A DNA stretch of 64,000 nt, from the NCBI GenBank assembly GCA_965221485.1, contig OZ244893.1, positions 2,480,001 through 2,544,000 on the forward strand, given 5' to 3'. Positions 56,467-64,000 of the stretch are shown here, piece by piece. A program made the translations under genes and the position numbers. Origin of the DNA: JAJEBT01 sp965221485 (GTDB lineage: Bacteria > Pseudomonadota > Alphaproteobacteria > MPNO01 > UBA830). The stretch's first letter is position 1; every line of letters starts with the position of its first letter. The notes under the pieces are model-generated. The model was not told the DNA's origin, ran no database searches, and saw nothing but the letters and a program-made list of their open reading frames with translations.

Positions 56467-56686
56467 ATCCTTCCCTTCAGCCGCCGCGACATCGCCATTG
56501 AATGTCCGTCATGCAATCAATAGACTGCCGCAAATTGCCATAAATTTGATGGCAGATTCAAGCGCTGACCGAGAGTTCTTTATCGTCACTGCCGTGGGCT
56601 GTCCGCTCACTGTTCAGGTTGCGGACACCCGGGGATCACGACAGGGAGCAGCGGAAAGGGCGCCTCCGGGCAGGTAAGAACCGTTT

Positions 56687-56827
56687 ATGAAAACGTCCAG
56701 CGTAATTGTACTCCTTGCTCTTGCGGCCCTGATTGCAGGAGGTGTGGCATTCCTCGGTTTCTGGGAAATTCCCGCCCCCGCTACGGAAGTAGAGAAAGTC
56801 ATTCCGAATGACCGCCTGCCTCGCTAG
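56687..56827 (+). CDS. Small single-pass membrane protein (46 aa)
   Basis: Encodes a short N-terminal polar part (MKTSS), a membrane segment (about residues 6-26, VIVLLALAALIAGGVAFLGF) and a polar tail PAPATEVEKVIPNDRLPR. The ATG follows CAGGTAAG. Its last 20 bp overlap the start of the next gene in another frame, a sign of coupled translation. Short peptides with a similar tail are common before xerD/accA-type clusters in related bacteria to my recollection, but I cannot verify this. Function unknown. Confidence 0.65.
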   Translation: MKTSSVIVLLALAALIAGGVAFLGFWEIPAPATEVEKVIPNDRLPR

Positions 56828-58625
56828 ATTGATCGGGTACATCGTCCCGGCAGCCCTGATCGCGTTCCTGCCCGTTGCCGCCGGGGCACAACCGGTCCAG
56901 CTTCGTCCTCCGACAGCCAGTCAACCCGTTCCTTCGGATCAAGAGCAACCTGGAACCATAACAACCGAAGCAGATCCCCAGCCCGCTTCTTCCGGGGCCT
57001 CCGAAACTCCGGCGTCATCGGACCAAAAGGCCGAAATCGTCGTCGATGCCCTTGAAGAGGTGGATCCCGGCGCCTTCGGCCTGATCGGGCAGGCCGAGGG
57101 CGGTTTTCCATCCAGCCTTTGGAACGGAACAGAGTGGTCGGTGGTCAAGGCGATGATGCCCCGTATGCCGGACCAGACCCGATGGAATACGGTCAGAACG
57201 CTGGCCATCCGGCTCCTGACCTCTCGCGCCGTCGTACCTGAAGGCAAACCGGCGCAAGACAATTTCATTCAGATTCGCATGGAGCGCCTTGCTGCCATGG
57301 GTGAGGCTGGTCATGCCCTGGAGTTGCTGGGAGCCGTGCCTGTAAACGCTCGCAATGAGGCACTTGCAAAACAGGGCATCGAGTTGCTGTTTCTCCAAAA
57401 TCGGAATGACGAAGCCTGCAAGCAGATTCGCGCAGTTTCAGGCGGTTTTTCGGAAAGTTACTGGGACCAGGCTCGGGCATTTTGTCTCGCGCTCGACGGA
57501 AACCACGCGAGTGCCATACTGATATCCGAACTCTTGCGAGAGCATGAAGACGGTGTCGATCCTACATTCTTCGACATTATCGAGGCACTTGGCGGTGTAA
57601 AGGGGATCGAAATTCCGTCGATTTCCACGCCGAGTGGCCTCGTTCTTTCGATGATGCGGGTTGCCAACCTGCAGCTGCCGCCGGTTGTCAACGAAGTCTC
57701 CTCCCCCCTGATATTGCGCTGGATCGCCCGGGCTCCCAACACCACCATTGAAGAGCGGCTGCTGGCAGCCGAAAAATCGCTGCTGGCCGGTAGCCTTTCC
57801 GCTGAGGAAATTTTGCGCATCTATAGCGGTACCCCGGTCAGCAGTGAGGCCCTCAGAAACGCCATCTCGTGGGCCGAAACGAACTGGAGCCCCCGGGCGA
57901 GAGCCCTGCTGATGCGCCTCGCAACCAGCCAGTCCACACCGCTCGCAAAGGCCGAAGTCCTCAGACGAACCCTGGAAATCGCCCGGCAACATGGCAACCA
58001 TACAGAGACTGTGCGTGCCGCCAGCCCGATTATCGAGGAAATGACTCCTGGCCCGGAACTGGTTTGGTTTGCTGAAGATGCTGCAAGAAGCCTCTTTGCC
58101 ACCGGTCGAATCACGGAAGCCCTCGCCTGGTATGAAATCGTCGTGAAAAACCGTGACCAGCTTGAGGAGGCCTCCTCCATCGAAGCAGACCTGTGGCCGC
58201 TCGCAGTCCTTTCGGGCGCAGAGTCCGCCACGAGTGCACTACCGCAACGCCTGGTGCCCTGGTTGTCGGACTCCCTGAAGGATGCCGACGATGGTGCTGT
58301 GAAGCGCAGCCAGTTGTTCATGTCGCTGATCGAAGCAAGCGGCCATGAAGTTCCGGCTCAGGCCTGGCGGCAACTGGCGATCGCCGCCTCAGGCAAGGGA
58401 GAGGCCTTGGCGAATTACGCCTGGCACCGCCTTCTGGAACACTCCGCAGCAAACAACAGAGTGGGAGAGACGGTGCTTCTGGCTATTGTCGGAGCCGCAG
58501 GAAACGAGGACAAGGCCTATATGGGAGTCGCAGCTGCACACGCCGTAAATTCACTCTACACGATTGGCCGCGATAACAGCGCGCGCCGCCTTGCCCTGGA
58601 AAGCGCACTGGCCGGTGGCCTGTGA
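56808..58625 (+). CDS. Secreted, alpha-helical repeat protein of unknown function
   Basis: A 605-residue protein with a signal peptide ending VAAGAQP and a Pro/Ser/Ala-rich linker (residues ~30-75). A long helical region with TPR/Sel1-like repeats follows, marked by recurring Ala/Leu-rich segments such as FATGRITEALAWYEIVVKN. No catalytic motif is visible. It is probably periplasmic. It overlaps the preceding small membrane protein gene by 20 bp and precedes xerD by 23 bp, the typical neighbourhood of a conserved Rhodospirillales hypothetical protein. Function is not known. Confidence 0.8.
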   Translation: MTACLARLIGYIVPAALIAFLPVAAGAQPVQLRPPTASQPVPSDQEQPGTITTEADPQPASSGASETPASSDQKAEIVVDALEEVDPGAFGLIGQAEGGFPSSLWNGTEWSVVKAMMPRMPDQTRWNTVRTLAIRLLTSRAVVPEGKPAQDNFIQIRMERLAAMGEAGHALELLGAVPVNARNEALAKQGIELLFLQNRNDEACKQIRAVSGGFSESYWDQARAFCLALDGNHASAILISELLREHEDGVDPTFFDIIEALGGVKGIEIPSISTPSGLVLSMMRVANLQLPPVVNEVSSPLILRWIARAPNTTIEERLLAAEKSLLAGSLSAEEILRIYSGTPVSSEALRNAISWAETNWSPRARALLMRLATSQSTPLAKAEVLRRTLEIARQHGNHTETVRAASPIIEEMTPGPELVWFAEDAARSLFATGRITEALAWYEIVVKNRDQLEEASSIEADLWPLAVLSGAESATSALPQRLVPWLSDSLKDADDGAVKRSQLFMSLIEASGHEVPAQAWRQLAIAASGKGEALANYAWHRLLEHSAANNRVGETVLLAIVGAAGNEDKAYMGVAAAHAVNSLYTIGRDNSARRLALESALAGGL

Positions 58626-58648
58626 GATAGCCTGACCAAAGGCCTTTG

Positions 58649-59602
58649 ATGACTCGAGCCAGACACCGCCCGGCTCCCGGGAGCGAGCACCTTCAGGAAA
58701 TCTTTCTCGAAATGATGCTGGTTGAAAGAGGTGCCTCGCCCAACACCTGCGTAGCATACGAACTTGATCTTACGCAGTATCTCGAACATCTGGGCCGCGC
58801 GAATATCGATGCGCTCTCGGTCACGACGCATGACATACGCGATTTTCTCTCAGACCTGGTCGGCAACGGTTGCATGCCACCTACCCAGGCACGCAAACTC
58901 TCCGCTGTAAGACAGTTCCACGGTTTTCTTTGCGCGAATGGCTACCGTGACGACGATCCGACCTCAATACTGGACAGCCCGAGACAGGGACGGCCCCTGC
59001 CAAAACTGTTGACGCTGCCGGAGGTTGATCGGCTGTTCGAAGCAGCCCGGGCAATCGAGGGATGGCGGGGTGCGCGGTTACGGGCCATCCTCGAGATCCT
59101 TTACGCCAGCGGGCTGCGGATTTCCGAACTGGTCAGCTTGCCGATCGGCGCGCTGTCCAGGGACTGGCATGTCATTACCGTGCGTGGGAAGGGCGAACGC
59201 GAACGCATCGTGCCGCTGGGAGAGCCGGCCCGCAACAGCATCGCGAGCTGGCTGCCGGTGCGCGATGAAAGGATCCGGGCAGACTCACGAGACCGTACCG
59301 TGGCCTCACCCTGGCTCTTTCCCGGAAGCGGTGCACAGGGTCACCTCACCCGGAACACCGTCAACACAATGCTGAAGACTCTGGCCACATCGGCGGGTAT
59401 TGACGCGCATCGAGTCTCGCCGCATATTTTCCGCCATGCGTTTGCCAGCCATCTTCTGGCCAACGGTGCTGATCTTCGAAGCGTCCAAAAAATGTTGGGC
59501 CACGCTGATATATCGACAACCCAGATCTATACACACGTGCTGGACGAACGTCTGAAAGCACTTGTGCGCGACATGCATCCACTGTCGGACCTGCGCCTTT
59601 AG
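58649..59602 (+). CDS. xerD: Tyrosine recombinase XerD
   Basis: A 317-residue site-specific recombinase resolving chromosome dimers at dif with XerC. Catalytic residues: Arg157 in YASGLRISEL, Lys181 (GKGERE), His259 and Arg262 (HIFRHAF), His285 (LGHADI) and Tyr294 (YTHV). The N-terminal SAM-like DNA-binding domain (GASPNTCVAYELDL) is intact. Length is standard for XerD. The start is ATG at 58649; an earlier TTG is three bases upstream. Confidence 0.95.
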   Translation: MTRARHRPAPGSEHLQEIFLEMMLVERGASPNTCVAYELDLTQYLEHLGRANIDALSVTTHDIRDFLSDLVGNGCMPPTQARKLSAVRQFHGFLCANGYRDDDPTSILDSPRQGRPLPKLLTLPEVDRLFEAARAIEGWRGARLRAILEILYASGLRISELVSLPIGALSRDWHVITVRGKGERERIVPLGEPARNSIASWLPVRDERIRADSRDRTVASPWLFPGSGAQGHLTRNTVNTMLKTLATSAGIDAHRVSPHIFRHAFASHLLANGADLRSVQKMLGHADISTTQIYTHVLDERLKALVRDMHPLSDLRL

Positions 59603-59644
59603 GTGACATTCGGTCTGGACAGGACGGGACTGACCTGAAACTCC

Positions 59645-60595
59645 ATGCAGACATTTCTCGACTTCGAAAAACCGATTGCCGAACTTGAAGGCAAAATCGA
59701 GGAGCTCAGACACCTCAGTGACGAGAGCGGTATCCGGATCGCTGAGGAAGTCGAACGGTTGCAGACCCGGGTTGAGAGGCTGCTGGGACAAACCTATTCC
59801 AAGCTGACGCCCTGGCAAAAGGTACAGGTGGCCCGGCATCCCGGACGCCCGCATTGTCTGGACTACATCAAGACCCTGATCGACGAATTTACGCCCCTGG
59901 CTGGTGATCGTCTCTATGCAGAAGATCACGCAATCATAGGCGGCATCGGACGCTTCAGGGGAACATCGATTGTCATCATCGGACAGGAAAAAGGGACCGA
60001 AATAAAGTCGCGCATGAAGCATAACTTCGGAATGGCGAGACCCGAGGGTTATCGCAAGGCGCAAAGGCTTATGCGCCTTGCTGACCAGTTCGGCCTCCCG
60101 GTGGTGACCTTTGTTGATACCGCCGGCGCCTATCCCGGAATCGGGGCCGAAGAACGCGGGCAGGCCGAAGCCATCGCGCGGACGATTGAGACAGCTCTCG
60201 AGATCGAGGTCCCGATTGTAAGCATCGTGATCGGTGAGGGCGGTTCGGGAGGCGCGCTTGCCATTGCTGTTGCCAATCAGGTCATGATGCTGGAGCACTC
60301 GATATATTCGGTCATATCTCCCGAGGGCTGTGCGTCCATTCTCTGGCGTGATTCGGAACACGCTACGGATGCGGCGAACGCTCTCAGACTTACCGCCGAG
60401 CATCTCCAGGAACACGGGGTTATTGACACGATTATTGAAGAGCCCGTCGGTGCAGCCCACCGGGATCCTGATGCGACCATGGCGTCGGTTGGAACAGCCA
60501 TCAACGAGGCGCTCATGGAACTTCGCGGTAGGGACGGGGCAACCCTGTGCCACCAGCGCCGCGAGAAATTTCTGAACATCGGCGAAACCGCATAA
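59645..60595 (+). CDS. accA: Acetyl-CoA carboxylase carboxyltransferase subunit alpha
   Basis: A 316-residue subunit of the carboxyltransferase that makes malonyl-CoA for fatty acid synthesis. It has the family opening MQTFLDFEKPIAELE, then RHPGRPHCLDYI, PEGYRKAQRLMRLADQFG, FVDTAGAYPGIGAEERGQ, IGEGGSGGALAI and YSVISPEGCASILWRD. All are standard AccA motifs and the length is usual. It follows xerD by about 40 bp. Its end marks the beginning of the repeat/toxin-antitoxin region. Confidence 0.97.
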   Translation: MQTFLDFEKPIAELEGKIEELRHLSDESGIRIAEEVERLQTRVERLLGQTYSKLTPWQKVQVARHPGRPHCLDYIKTLIDEFTPLAGDRLYAEDHAIIGGIGRFRGTSIVIIGQEKGTEIKSRMKHNFGMARPEGYRKAQRLMRLADQFGLPVVTFVDTAGAYPGIGAEERGQAEAIARTIETALEIEVPIVSIVIGEGGSGGALAIAVANQVMMLEHSIYSVISPEGCASILWRDSEHATDAANALRLTAEHLQEHGVIDTIIEEPVGAAHRDPDATMASVGTAINEALMELRGRDGATLCHQRREKFLNIGETA

Positions 60596-60701
60596 GCCCG
60601 TATGGAGAGTACCTCTTCCGGACTGCGCTGCGCTTCATCAGGGTGCGATAGACCGAGGCCTCAACATAACAGGCAAAACCGCGATTCCATTCACCCGAGA
60701 C

Positions 60702-60957
60702 TGCAGCGCGACAATCAAGATGAGATTCCGCGACAATCAGGACGAGACGGAGATTGGTGCCCCGGAGCGCAGGCACCGGACCAACGCAGACAGGCTCCAG
60801 GTTTCGCAGACTTCTGATACCGGATTCCGAATCAAGCCCGGGACCGCACCTTTTGCACAGGACGATCGGAAAACAATCGGAGCAATCCGGGAAATCCCGA
60901 ACCCCATCGTCAGAAATAATCCGGGATGGTCACGAGCTTATAAAGTGACAGTCAACA
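60702..60957 (+). repeat. Long direct repeat, copy A (256 bp)
   Basis: Aligned by eye with 61668-61938 on the same strand, with high identity. Shared landmarks are TGCAGC at the start, GCGCAGGCACCGGACCAACG, CTCCAGG, GCAGACTTCTG, GGACCGCACCTTTT, GATCGGAAAACAATCGGAGC, CCGAACCCCATCGTCAGAAA and ATAAAGTGACAG at the end. It is not coding in a recognisable way. Its right edge coincides exactly with the point where the toxin gene of the DUF433 pair is cut. Confidence 0.85.
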
Positions 60958-60981
60958 GCACTCGTCGATGAGGAACTTCAC
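60952..60981 (-). pseudogene. Truncated DUF5615/PIN-like toxin start
   Basis: A GTG overlapping the DUF433 stop (GTGA) opens VKFLIDEC, the characteristic N-terminus (MKFLxDExL) of DUF5615-type PIN-like toxins that normally follow DUF433 antitoxins. After the eighth codon the sequence enters the direct repeat and a TGA follows one codon later. The rest of the toxin is missing. The match is short but the overlap and position are exactly as expected. Confidence 0.65.
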
Positions 60982-61601
60982 CGGGCCGGCAGAAGATCAT
61001 CGAGAGCGACCTCGCTTGACGAGGCCGGATCGCGCTCGCGCCAGAATGGCTCTCGGCGGGGGCGGCCACGCCGGGGATAGGCAGTGGCGTAGAATGCGGC
61101 CAGCTCGATCTGCACCTCGGAGAGTTGCGGAAAGGCCCCGCGAACCGCATCGGAGCTGTTCCCGTTGGCCAGCATGTCGACGATGTCGTGAACGGGTATG
61201 CGGGTTCCCCTGATGCAGGGGGCTCCCGACAACACGGCGTCGTCTCGCTCGACCTCGTCCCGCGCGCTGGCCAGCATCGAGAGACCCTTGCGCACTTCCC
61301 CCTTCATCGCTCGCACGTCCACGGACAGGTCACGTTCGCGGGCCCATCTCGCTTCCGGATGGTTGAGAAGGTAGCGCACCAGGCGCCGGCGTCCGTCGAG
61401 GGTCAACAGGCCCGTCATCTCGTAGGCGAGCTTCAAGCCCAACAGCCCGTCGCGGCGTATCGCACGGGAGCGGCCGTCGCCGATCGTTGCGGCGTGCAGA
61501 AGGCCCGCGTCGATGATGCGATGCACCTGCTTGAGCGGCACGCCGGTTACGCAGGCCGCCTCGTTGGCTGATAGTGTTCCGTCCACCATGATTGCGCTCA
61601 T
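60978..61601 (-). CDS. DUF433-family antitoxin-like protein
   Basis: A 207-residue protein starting at MSAIMVDGTLSANEA, with GGAAAGAAT upstream. An N-terminal helix-turn-helix-like part (LSANEAACVTGVPLKQVHRI) is followed by the DUF433 domain near residues 120-178, with GAPCIRGTRIPVHDIVDMLA and AFPQLSEVQIELAAFYATA. Members usually pair with a PIN-like DUF5615 toxin; here only the first residues of such a toxin remain downstream. The gene lies between two long direct repeats. It is probably an orphan antitoxin. Confidence 0.85.
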   Translation of the reverse strand: MSAIMVDGTLSANEAACVTGVPLKQVHRIIDAGLLHAATIGDGRSRAIRRDGLLGLKLAYEMTGLLTLDGRRRLVRYLLNHPEARWARERDLSVDVRAMKGEVRKGLSMLASARDEVERDDAVLSGAPCIRGTRIPVHDIVDMLANGNSSDAVRGAFPQLSEVQIELAAFYATAYPRRGRPRREPFWRERDPASSSEVALDDLLPAR

Positions 61602-61667
61602 ATTCTTTCCGTCATCCTGGAAGATATATAGCGTCAAGGCCTGCAAGGCAATCAGCGGTCACCGGAG

Positions 61668-61938
61668 TGCAGCACGACAATCAGGATGAGACCCAGCGTC
61701 AATCAGGAAAAGACGAGGATTGGTGCCCTCGAGCGCAGGCACCGGACCAACGCAGACGGGCTCCAGGCTCCGCAGACTTCTGGTACCAGATCCCGAAGCA
61801 AACCCGGGACCGCACCTTTTACACAGAACGATCTTACACGGGACGATCGGAAAACAATCGGAGCAATCCGGAAAATCCCGAACCCCATCGTCAGAAAAAA
61901 TCCGGTATGTTCTCGAACTCATAAAGTGACAGACAACA
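61668..61938 (+). repeat. Long direct repeat, copy B (271 bp)
   Basis: Second copy of the repeat at 60702-60957, same orientation, placed ~66 bp upstream of the DUF433 start. It differs by scattered substitutions and an insertion of about 15 bp around 61830-61845 (CTTACACGGGACGAT, looking like a local duplication). The two copies flank the antitoxin gene as a direct-repeat pair. Confidence 0.85.
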
Positions 61939-62042
61939 TGCCCGCGTAAAGGGCGCAGCAGATTTGACTTGTCCAGAATCAACTCAAAACACTTGTATTT
62001 CCACAACATCAAATACTCGCATAGGTACGGCGAGAGTCCGGC

Positions 62043-62929
62043 ATGGTCATACCCAATGAGAAATTCGCTGCGCCACTGGCGCAACTCCAGTAGCTCCAGA
62101 GCATAGAGCGACGGGTTTTCCGCTCCGGAGAGTTGACGCGTACTCACCGTGAGCGGCTGGCCAGAAACGGTTTTTTACACGAGGTGATGAAGGGCTGGCT
62201 GATCTCTTGCAGCCCAGATGCCGATCCGGACGACAGAACATCATGGTTCGCTGCTTTCGGGAAGTACTGCGCGACCCATTGTACAGGTTCTGCCCGGAAG
62301 GGCACCTGTCCCCGGAACAGTCTTTGCTGCTCCATGCGAAGTATTCAGCGCGTCAATCAGGATGAGATTCCTGACGCCGACGGCAGGGACATGATTGCGG
62401 GCGAGTGCACGAGTTTACTGGCAGGCGTTGCAGCTGGTACGAGCAGTGATGAGTGATATCGTTGGCAGTGGTGAAGCCGGTGCTTTGGCGCGCGAGTCCC
62501 GCCAGGACTGGTATCGCGCGTTGTTTCAGCCTGCCGTCGCCACTGGCCTGATCCCGGCGGTCTCTCTGGCGGTTTACCTCAAGGAAGCCGTATTTCTGCG
62601 TGGATTGCGGCATGTGCCGTCACGGCGGGAGGGGTTGCGCGACGCCATGCCGCCCTGTTCAATCTTCTGGAAGCCTGATCGAACCCTCCGTTCGCGCCGT
62701 GCTCGAGCATTTGCTGTTCGGCTACATGCGTCCCTGGCCGGATCGGACGCACGGCACTTTTTCATGAACACGATGCTGGCATCCGGTGGCTATCCCTGGC
62801 CATCATCCAGGTCGAGGACCGCAATGCCTGTCTGGCCGCGCTTGAGAGCGCCAGACTGATAAGTTTATCGACCCGTCCGCACAATTTGTGGCGAATCGGG
62901 TTGCATGGTCCCTGGAGCAGGCAGCGTGA
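62043..62929 (+). pseudogene. fic: fic (Fic/DOC AMP-transferase family) pseudogene with internal deletion
   Basis: Reading frames in order give a recognisable Fic protein. The N-terminal piece (MVIPNEKFAAPLAQLQ, a TAG at 62091-62093, then THRERLARNGFLHEVMKGW and later LSPEQSLLLHA after a frameshift near 62281) matches the N-terminal domain of large Fic proteins. After ~62345 a 24-bp fragment of the local repeat replaces the middle of the gene. The C-terminal piece (YWQALQLVRAV, ALARESRQDWYRALFQP, MNTMLASGGYPW, IQVEDRNACLAALESA, VAWSLEQA) continues in three frames. The catalytic HPFxxGNGR is replaced by RPWPDRTHG. The gene is clearly inactive. Confidence 0.85.
62347..62370 (+). repeat. 24-bp fragment of the direct-repeat family
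   Basis: AGCGCGTCAATCAGGATGAGATTC matches the left part of repeat copies A (AGCGCGACAATCAAGATGAGATTC) and B. It occupies the site of the internal deletion in the fic pseudogene. Confidence 0.6.
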
Positions 62930-63051
62930 GCGAGCTTCTACAGGCCGGGCGACAGCCTTACTTGTCCAGAGAACCCCTCGTGTTCGGTTTCTGTCTGAAC
63001 GCGAAGAGGGCGTGGTATCAGATCCGGTGCGCCAACGGAATCGGTCGGAAC

Positions 63052-64000
63052 TCAGGCCGGAATCTTCTCCTGAACAAGAATACTTCCGTGGCAATGTTTG
63101 TATTTCCTGCCACTGCCGCAAGGACATGGCGCGTTTCGCGGGACTTTCCCCCAGGTTGATTCGTCACCCGGATCGAGCCAGCGACCGAGCGAATCATTTC
63201 TGATCCAGCCGGGCGGAGGAGCGTTTCCTGATCCCTGGGACGAAGGGATGTCCGAGGGCGACCGATTTTCCCGTCGGGCAGAGCCAGCCGCATGATCTCC
63301 TTCCGGCTGTGCCAGCGTTTCATCGGCTCCGGGCTCCAGTTCGACCCGACACAAAAGCGATGTCACATGCTGACGTAACGTCGACAACATGGTTTCGAAC
63401 ATGTCGAAGGCTTCACGTTTGTATTCGTTCAGGGGGTCGCGCTGCCCATAGGCACGCAGTCCGATTCCCTGGCGCAGGTGATCAAGGGCCAGCAAGTGCT
63501 CCTTCCAGGTCTGGTCGAGAACCTGCAGCAAAAGACCCTTTTCCACCGACCGCATCAACTCGGAACCAATTCGGGCGGTTTTCGCAGCCATCAGGCGCCG
63601 CGCCTCCTCGATCATCCGGGCCCGGATTTCCTCTTCCGCAATGCCTTCTTCACGCACCCAGTCCTTGATCGGAAACTCGACACCGAGAAGTTCCCGGCCG
63701 CGCACCTGCAGACCCTCCGCATCCCACTGCTCGGCATAGGCCTTTTCCGGAATGCAGTTCGCAACTGCTTCCTCAATAGCCTGCTCGCGCATTTCCGTGA
63801 CCGTGTCTGACACATCATCAGCATCCATCAGGCTCTTGCGCTGTTCGTAAATCACCTTGCGCTGATCATTCATCACGTCGTCATATTTCAGGAGGTTCTT
63901 GCGAATTTCGAAGTTGCGCTCCTCCACTTTTTTCTGGGCCTTTTCTATCGCCTTGTTGATCCAGACGTGAACAATCGCTTCCCCTTCCTCAATGCCCAGC
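63052..64000 (-). CDS. secA: Preprotein translocase ATPase SecA, C-terminal part (runs off the window)
   Basis: The last ~315 codons of secA; the coding frame continues unbroken to the window end, where IEEGEAIVHVWINKAIEKAQ and KNLLKYDDVMNDQRKVIYEQR are typical of SecA. The C-terminus has the helical wing/scaffold region, a low-complexity linker (residues rich in Ser/Pro/Gly) and the zinc-binding SEC-C motif CPCGSGRKYKHCHG. It couples ATP hydrolysis to protein export with SecYEG. The start lies beyond 64000. Confidence 0.97.
   Translation of the reverse strand, partial: LGIEEGEAIVHVWINKAIEKAQKKVEERNFEIRKNLLKYDDVMNDQRKVIYEQRKSLMDADDVSDTVTEMREQAIEEAVANCIPEKAYAEQWDAEGLQVRGRELLGVEFPIKDWVREEGIAEEEIRARMIEEARRLMAAKTARIGSELMRSVEKGLLLQVLDQTWKEHLLALDHLRQGIGLRAYGQRDPLNEYKREAFDMFETMLSTLRQHVTSLLCRVELEPGADETLAQPEGDHAAGSARRENRSPSDIPSSQGSGNAPPPGWIRNDSLGRWLDPGDESTWGKVPRNAPCPCGSGRKYKHCHGSILVQEKIPA

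Noticed and set aside
61659..62147. 162-codon minus-strand frame between the repeat and fic
   Set aside because: Spans repeat copy B and is antisense to the fic pseudogene; the plus-strand reading explains the sequence better.
60600..62950. CRISPR array or integron-like cassette
   Set aside because: Only two long repeats and one short fragment, irregular spacing and no cas or integrase genes; XerD nearby is the housekeeping recombinase.

Overview
The window looks like a chromosomal segment of a Gram-negative alphaproteobacterium, most likely a Rhodospirillales-type lineage. This is inferred from gene content and order: aroK-aroB-CorC-type CBS protein-DUF2889 beside xerD and accA, a single-gene pntA next to pntB, an AapJQMP-type amino-acid ABC operon, MlaA/MlaC, a TonB-dependent receptor, and many catabolic dioxygenases, UbiD enzymes and hydantoinase-like proteins. 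Recognised coding sequence adds up to roughly 79% of the window. Many gaps of 450-950 bp hold no gene I can recognise, and several genes are decayed. I saw no LysR, GntR, TetR or two-component regulator anywhere in 64 kb.

Layout. 0.7-3.3 kb: two AEC-family permeases and a rhomboid protease (+). 3.6-4.3 kb: an SDR dehydrogenase (-). 5.0-8.2 kb: a zinc-uptake operon (-) made of a His-rich outer-membrane barrel, a ZnuA-like binding protein and a ZnuB-like permease; it has no ATPase gene and a perfect Zur-like palindrome upstream. 8.8-9.2 kb: a Rid protein. 9.8-13.9 kb (+): two PhyH dioxygenases, a cupin and two overlapping bile-acid-symporter-like permeases. 13.9-17.6 kb (-): a Rieske oxygenase and two TauD/TfdA dioxygenases. 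17.8-19.2 kb (+): a GlcG/HbpS protein and an unknown Cys/His protein. 19.8-23.4 kb (-): UbiD decarboxylase, bicupin and a DHDPS-family aldolase/lyase. 23.9-25.3 kb (+): MlaA-MlaC. 25.6-35.1 kb (+): HyuB, SDR, UbiD, a decayed higBA pair, then HyuA-HyuB in which HyuB carries a C-terminal zinc-ribbon-like tail. 35.6-38.2 kb: a cupin, a CAU-anticodon tRNA and an amidohydrolase. 38.3-41.2 kb: pntB and pntA. 42.1-43.0 kb: a quinone-oxidoreductase-like MDR enzyme. 43.3-47.5 kb: the aap operon. 48.1-49.3 kb: a split ThDP decarboxylase (ComDE-like). 49.8-52.3 kb: a TonB-dependent receptor. 52.8-56.5 kb (-): aroK-aroB-CBS-DUF2889. 56.7-60.6 kb (+): a small membrane peptide, a repeat-rich secreted protein, xerD and accA. 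60.6-62.9 kb: a degraded toxin-antitoxin/Fic island with long direct repeats. 63.05 kb to the end: the C-terminal part of secA (-).

How it fits together. The middle of the window reads as an oxidative and (de)carboxylating catabolic region for organic acids or aromatics. It contains oxygenases (Rieske, PhyH, TauD, cupins), UbiD decarboxylases, hydantoinase/acetophenone-carboxylase-like ATPases, dehydrogenases and several permease types. Many families occur as adjacent pairs (AEC x2, PhyH x2, BASS x2, TauD x2) or recur nearby (UbiD, SDR, HyuB). The most distinctive part is the accA-secA interval. A DUF433-type antitoxin lies between two ~260 bp direct repeats; its partner toxin is cut off exactly where one repeat begins. 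Beside it is a fic gene broken by a stop, frameshifts and an internal deletion that contains a fragment of the same repeat. A second toxin-antitoxin relic (higBA) interrupts the catabolic block.
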